Below the pieces are notes generated by a model, which was not told the DNA's origin, did not search any database, and was given only the letters and a program-made list of their open reading frames with translations. From the NCBI GenBank assembly GCA_002422425.1, contig DIVG01000080.1, positions 1 to 52,072 on the forward strand: a stretch of DNA of 52,072 bases. Direction: 5' to 3'. The translations under genes and the position numbers were made by a program. The DNA comes from Akkermansiaceae bacterium UBA6138 (lineage in GTDB: Bacteria > Verrucomicrobiota > Verrucomicrobiia > Verrucomicrobiales > DEV007). This document shows positions 48,857 through 52,072 of this stretch, one piece after another. Every line of letters starts with the position of its first letter. Position 1 is the stretch's first letter.

Positions 48857-51151
48857 TTGACTCCGCGGGAATCAATACCCCAGAATCTGAAAGCCGATCG
48901 CCTGCGCAAAGCAGCCTCGATAGCCTTCCTTGTCGGCGTCTTTTCCCTCGCACCTGTGGTTGGAACGGCGCAGGATGTCCCGGCGGTGACTGCGGCGTCT
49001 GCTCCGTCGCCTCCGGGGCCGATCAATCTCGACATTCAGAGCGATTTCTCCGATTACGACCAGAATCTCGGAATCGCCAAGGCTCAGGGAGATGTCGTGG
49101 TGAAGTATGGAGACGTCACCATCCATGCCGACCAGATCGAGTATCACCAGTCTTCCGGCAACATCTTTGCCCGGGACAATGTCAGGATCTTCAAAGACGG
49201 TCAGGTTGTTGATGCCGAAGAGATCATTTACAACATCAAAACCGGCGAGATGACAACGAGTCAGCTCAAAAGCGCCCTCGAGCCCGTTTTCTATACGGCT
49301 GACTCCATTGTGCGGCCCGAAGAAGGGACCGACGGGCCCATCACGATGCTCGATTCGACTTTCACCACTCACGACTCCGCCACCCCGAACTTCCGCATTC
49401 GGGCCAAAAAGCTTGAGGTCTACCCCGACGACAAAATCGTCATGCACGGCGCCCGGCTGTATGTCGGAGAGATGCCTCTCTTCTGGTTTCCCTACTTCGT
49501 CCAACCCATGGGTGAGGGGCTGGGTTACTTCTTCACCCCGGGGTGGAACTCCGCGTGGGGGGGGTTCGTCTTGAACGAGTATGGCTTTATGATCGGCGAA
49601 GACATCCTTGCGAAGGCTCGCCTCGACCTCCGCTCCGAGCGAGGCTTCGGCGGCGGCCTCGAGATGCGGGACCAGAAATTCAAGGGTAACGATAACCTTG
49701 GCGGGCTCAAACTGTATTACGCCGAAGATGCCAATCCAGAGCTGAGTTTCAATGGTCGCAACCGCGACCCCGGTTCGATCGACTCAGGGCGCTATCGGGC
49801 AAATCTTCAGCACCGTATCTATTTCCCCGGTTCCGACGACGAGACCTTTTACCTTGATTTCGACATCAACAAGCTGAGCGACGCCTTCTTCTACGAGGAT
49901 TTCTTCCCATCCGAGTTCCGGGTTGATCCCAATCCGGACAATTTGATTAATCTCGGAAAGATCTTCGACCAGGGCGAAATCTCGCTTACTGGCCGCTTCC
50001 AGCTGAACGAGTTTTTCCAAACCGACACAAGAACGCCCGAGCTCGCCTTAGACATTATCCGGACGCCTCTTGGTGACACCGGTTTCTTCTACGATGGGAT
50101 GACCTCCTACGGAATCATCGACGAAGAGCTCGACGATGCCTCCATCCTCGATGGTGCCCTTGACCCGAGCGGTTTCAACCGTTTCCATTCCTATCACGAG
50201 TTCCTTTTCCCCATTCAGCTGGGCGGCATCCTCAACGTCGTTCCCCGAGCCGGGGCCGGCTACACGAATTACTCCAGCTTTGACATCCCCGGCCTGGATT
50301 CTCTTGACAGAACCACGACGCATGCCGGCATCGACGTCTCTTTCAAGATGTCGAAGCGTTCTCCCAATGTCGTAAATCGTGCCCTCGGCCTCAACGGCCT
50401 GCTCCATGTCGTGCGCCCCTACGCGACCTACTCCATGGTGAGCACCAACGACCTGCCCGGCGGGTTCTCCCCCATCGATCGTTTTACCCCTACCACAAGG
50501 TTGCGTCCCATCGACATGCCGCTCTTCACTTCGGTCGATGATATCCGCGACTGGCAGGTCGTACGCTCCGGTGTATCGAACCGGTGGATCACCAAACGCA
50601 ACGGTGCCTCCTACGAGTGGCTCTCGGTTGACAATTACTTCGAGGCTTACCTCGAAGATCCCGAGTTCGATCGTGACTTCTCCAACTTCTTCACCGAAGT
50701 CGCCTGGCGCCCCCTTCCCTGGCTATCCGCCTCAACGACGGCCCAGCTCCCCCTCTTCGACGACTCGATGGACTTCAACGAGTTCAGTTCGCTTCTCAGC
50801 GTTACTCCGACCGACTGGTTCCGCTTCGGGCTGCGGCATTACTTCATTGGCAATCATCCCACCTTCGAGGACTCTGATCTTTACACCCTCACTACCTACA
50901 CCCGCCTTAGCGACAACTGGGGCTTCAGCACGGCCCACCGGTTCGAGACGGATGACAGCACCCTTGAGTATCAGCAATACAGCATTCACCGGGACCTCGC
51001 CAGCTGGACTGCCAGCCTTGGCGGTATCATTCGGGATAACCGAAGCGGTGAAGACGAGTATGGGATTCTCCTGAGCCTCACTCTCAAAGCCTTTCCAAAA
51101 GTCAGCCTGCCCCTGGATTTCCAGCCCGGCTCACTGGGGGTCGAGGAGTAA
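48857..51151 (+). CDS. lptD: LPS-assembly protein LptD
   Basis: 764 aa, started from the TTG at 48857 since an in-frame stop (48839) excludes an earlier start. A signal-peptide-like stretch (SIAFLVGVFSLAPVVGTAQ) is followed by an OstA/LptA-like jellyroll (residues about 55-190: GIAKAQGDVVVKYGDVTIHA and GNIFARDNVRIFKDGQVV). The rest is a C-terminal beta-barrel rich in alternating polar and aromatic strands (GLGYFFTPGWNSAW, FRFGLRHYFIG). LptD inserts LPS in the outer leaflet together with LptE. With lpxA it makes an LPS pair. Confidence 0.9.
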   Translation: MTPRESIPQNLKADRLRKAASIAFLVGVFSLAPVVGTAQDVPAVTAASAPSPPGPINLDIQSDFSDYDQNLGIAKAQGDVVVKYGDVTIHADQIEYHQSSGNIFARDNVRIFKDGQVVDAEEIIYNIKTGEMTTSQLKSALEPVFYTADSIVRPEEGTDGPITMLDSTFTTHDSATPNFRIRAKKLEVYPDDKIVMHGARLYVGEMPLFWFPYFVQPMGEGLGYFFTPGWNSAWGGFVLNEYGFMIGEDILAKARLDLRSERGFGGGLEMRDQKFKGNDNLGGLKLYYAEDANPELSFNGRNRDPGSIDSGRYRANLQHRIYFPGSDDETFYLDFDINKLSDAFFYEDFFPSEFRVDPNPDNLINLGKIFDQGEISLTGRFQLNEFFQTDTRTPELALDIIRTPLGDTGFFYDGMTSYGIIDEELDDASILDGALDPSGFNRFHSYHEFLFPIQLGGILNVVPRAGAGYTNYSSFDIPGLDSLDRTTTHAGIDVSFKMSKRSPNVVNRALGLNGLLHVVRPYATYSMVSTNDLPGGFSPIDRFTPTTRLRPIDMPLFTSVDDIRDWQVVRSGVSNRWITKRNGASYEWLSVDNYFEAYLEDPEFDRDFSNFFTEVAWRPLPWLSASTTAQLPLFDDSMDFNEFSSLLSVTPTDWFRFGLRHYFIGNHPTFEDSDLYTLTTYTRLSDNWGFSTAHRFETDDSTLEYQQYSIHRDLASWTASLGGIIRDNRSGEDEYGILLSLTLKAFPKVSLPLDFQPGSLGVEE

Positions 51152-51302
51152 AGCGGTCTCGACGGGGCCTTCCTCCGTTTCCGAAAGAAGGTCGACCAGA
51201 CAACTTTCGTGACAAGTCGGACCGGCTTTTTTCTGACATTTTCGCCCCGCAACTGGAGCTGGCCGAAGCCGGCCTCTTCACCTATAGATCTGCTTTTATT
51301 TG

Positions 51303-52072
51303 ATGAAACTGACCATTATCGGATCCGGCTACGTAGGGCTGACCACCGGTGCGTGCTTCGCCGAGGTAGGGCACGAGGTGAAGTGCGTCGATAACGATGC
51401 CGCCAAGATTGAAACGCTTCTTCGCGGGGAGATTCCCATCTACGAACCGGGCCTTGCCGATCTTGTAAAACAGAACGTCGCCGCCGGCCGCCTCAGCTTC
51501 ACGACGAGCACGCCGGAAGGAGTTGACCACGGCGAGGTGGTCTTTATCGCCGTCCCCACCCCGCCGAATGCCGACGGGTCGGTCGATCTCAAGTTTATCG
51601 AAAAAGTCGCCCGCGAAATCGCACCGGCGATTCAGAGCTACAAGGTCATTGTCGACAAGTCGACCGTCCCCGTTCGAACCGGCGAGAAAGTGGCCGAGAC
51701 GATCCAGCGCTACGCTCCCGGTGCCGAGTTCGATGTCGTCTCCAATCCGGAATTCCTTCGCGAAGGGTCCGCCGTCGCCGATCTCATGAAACCGGACCGT
51801 ATTGTCTTCGGGTCGAATAGTGATCGGGCCTCCGCCCTGATGAAAAAGGTTTACGAGCCGTTCCTCGCACCGCTCCTCGTCACTGATATCAACAGCGCCG
51901 AACTCATCAAGCATGCCGCGAATTCGTTCCTCGCTCTCAAGATCTCGTATATCAATGCGATCTCAGCCATTTGCGAGGCCAGCAACGCGGACGTTGAGCT
52001 CGTTGCCGAGGGTATCGGGATGGATTCGCGTATCGGGCGCTCTTTCCTCAACGCCGGTTTGGGTTACGGCGG
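51303..52072 (+). CDS. ugd: UDP-glucose/GDP-mannose dehydrogenase family, C-terminus off window
   Basis: Starts at the ATG at 51303: MKLTIIGSGYVGLTTGACFA, the NAD-binding fold. AVPTPPNADGSVDL, STVPVRTG, NPEFLREGSAVADLM, ELIKHAANSFLALKISYIN and the end GLGYGG are clear UDP-glucose 6-dehydrogenase signatures. The window cuts just before the catalytic SCFPKD. It supplies UDP-glucuronate for surface polysaccharide or LPS. 256 codons are present of about 430. Confidence 0.93.
   Translation, partial: MKLTIIGSGYVGLTTGACFAEVGHEVKCVDNDAAKIETLLRGEIPIYEPGLADLVKQNVAAGRLSFTTSTPEGVDHGEVVFIAVPTPPNADGSVDLKFIEKVAREIAPAIQSYKVIVDKSTVPVRTGEKVAETIQRYAPGAEFDVVSNPEFLREGSAVADLMKPDRIVFGSNSDRASALMKKVYEPFLAPLLVTDINSAELIKHAANSFLALKISYINAISAICEASNADVELVAEGIGMDSRIGRSFLNAGLGYG

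Overview
The window looks like chromosomal DNA of a Verrucomicrobiota bacterium (inference from gene content; no rRNA is present). It is GC-rich and Gram-negative (lptD, lpxA, a LolA-like protein). It also carries families typical of the Planctomycetota-Verrucomicrobiota group: DUF1501 and DUF1549/DUF1553 proteins, an SHD1 domain, a PQQ-type propeller, a TAT-exported Gfo/Idh/MocA oxidoreductase and a bat (VWA/TPR) operon.

Left end (1-5000, minus strand): an accessory type I restriction-modification island. A KilA-N protein runs off the left edge, and hsdR follows with a 157 bp gap between them. Two features stand out. First, hsdR carries a complete REP-associated tyrosine transposase (RAYT) flanked by two direct copies of a 60 bp REP pair, all in frame, so the 1245-codon gene stays open. 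Second, the gap before the KilA-N gene is an array of hairpins, partly on an exact 24 bp period. Each unit reads, in the KilA-N sense, as an alternative version of eight codons inside the KilA-N gene, and those codons are themselves palindromic. The island ends beside a truncated sulfatase N-terminus.

Core and envelope block (5000-16600, plus strand): a small lipoprotein, the classic rpmF-plsX-fabH cluster, then batA, a batB-batC fusion, batD and batE, followed by rsmB and a membrane-anchored phosphodiesterase-type protein.

Minus block (16640-22632): pilD, mtnA, lipA and an ankyrin-repeat/L,D-transpeptidase fusion lie in one direction, with a small lipoprotein upstream. Next come a PanB-like protein lacking canonical active-site residues, an exported helical protein, a DUF2314 protein, a Gfo/Idh/MocA oxidoreductase, a Whirly-like putative ssDNA-binding protein and a decayed ATP-grasp-type fragment.

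28400-38600: acs, rpsU, a Roadblock-type pair, pgsA-der, an exported protein, an MBL-fold hydrolase, and a siroheme-decarboxylase/Lrp-like protein immediately before gatC-gatA.

38600-52072: a LolA-like exported protein, a hotdog thioesterase, then ribokinase, PQQ propeller, DUF1549/1553 and DUF1501 genes in one direction. mnmE and radC are divergent, followed by lpxA, lptD and a UDP-glucose dehydrogenase cut by the right edge. I recognised no tRNA, rRNA, CRISPR array or complete insertion sequence other than the RAYT element.
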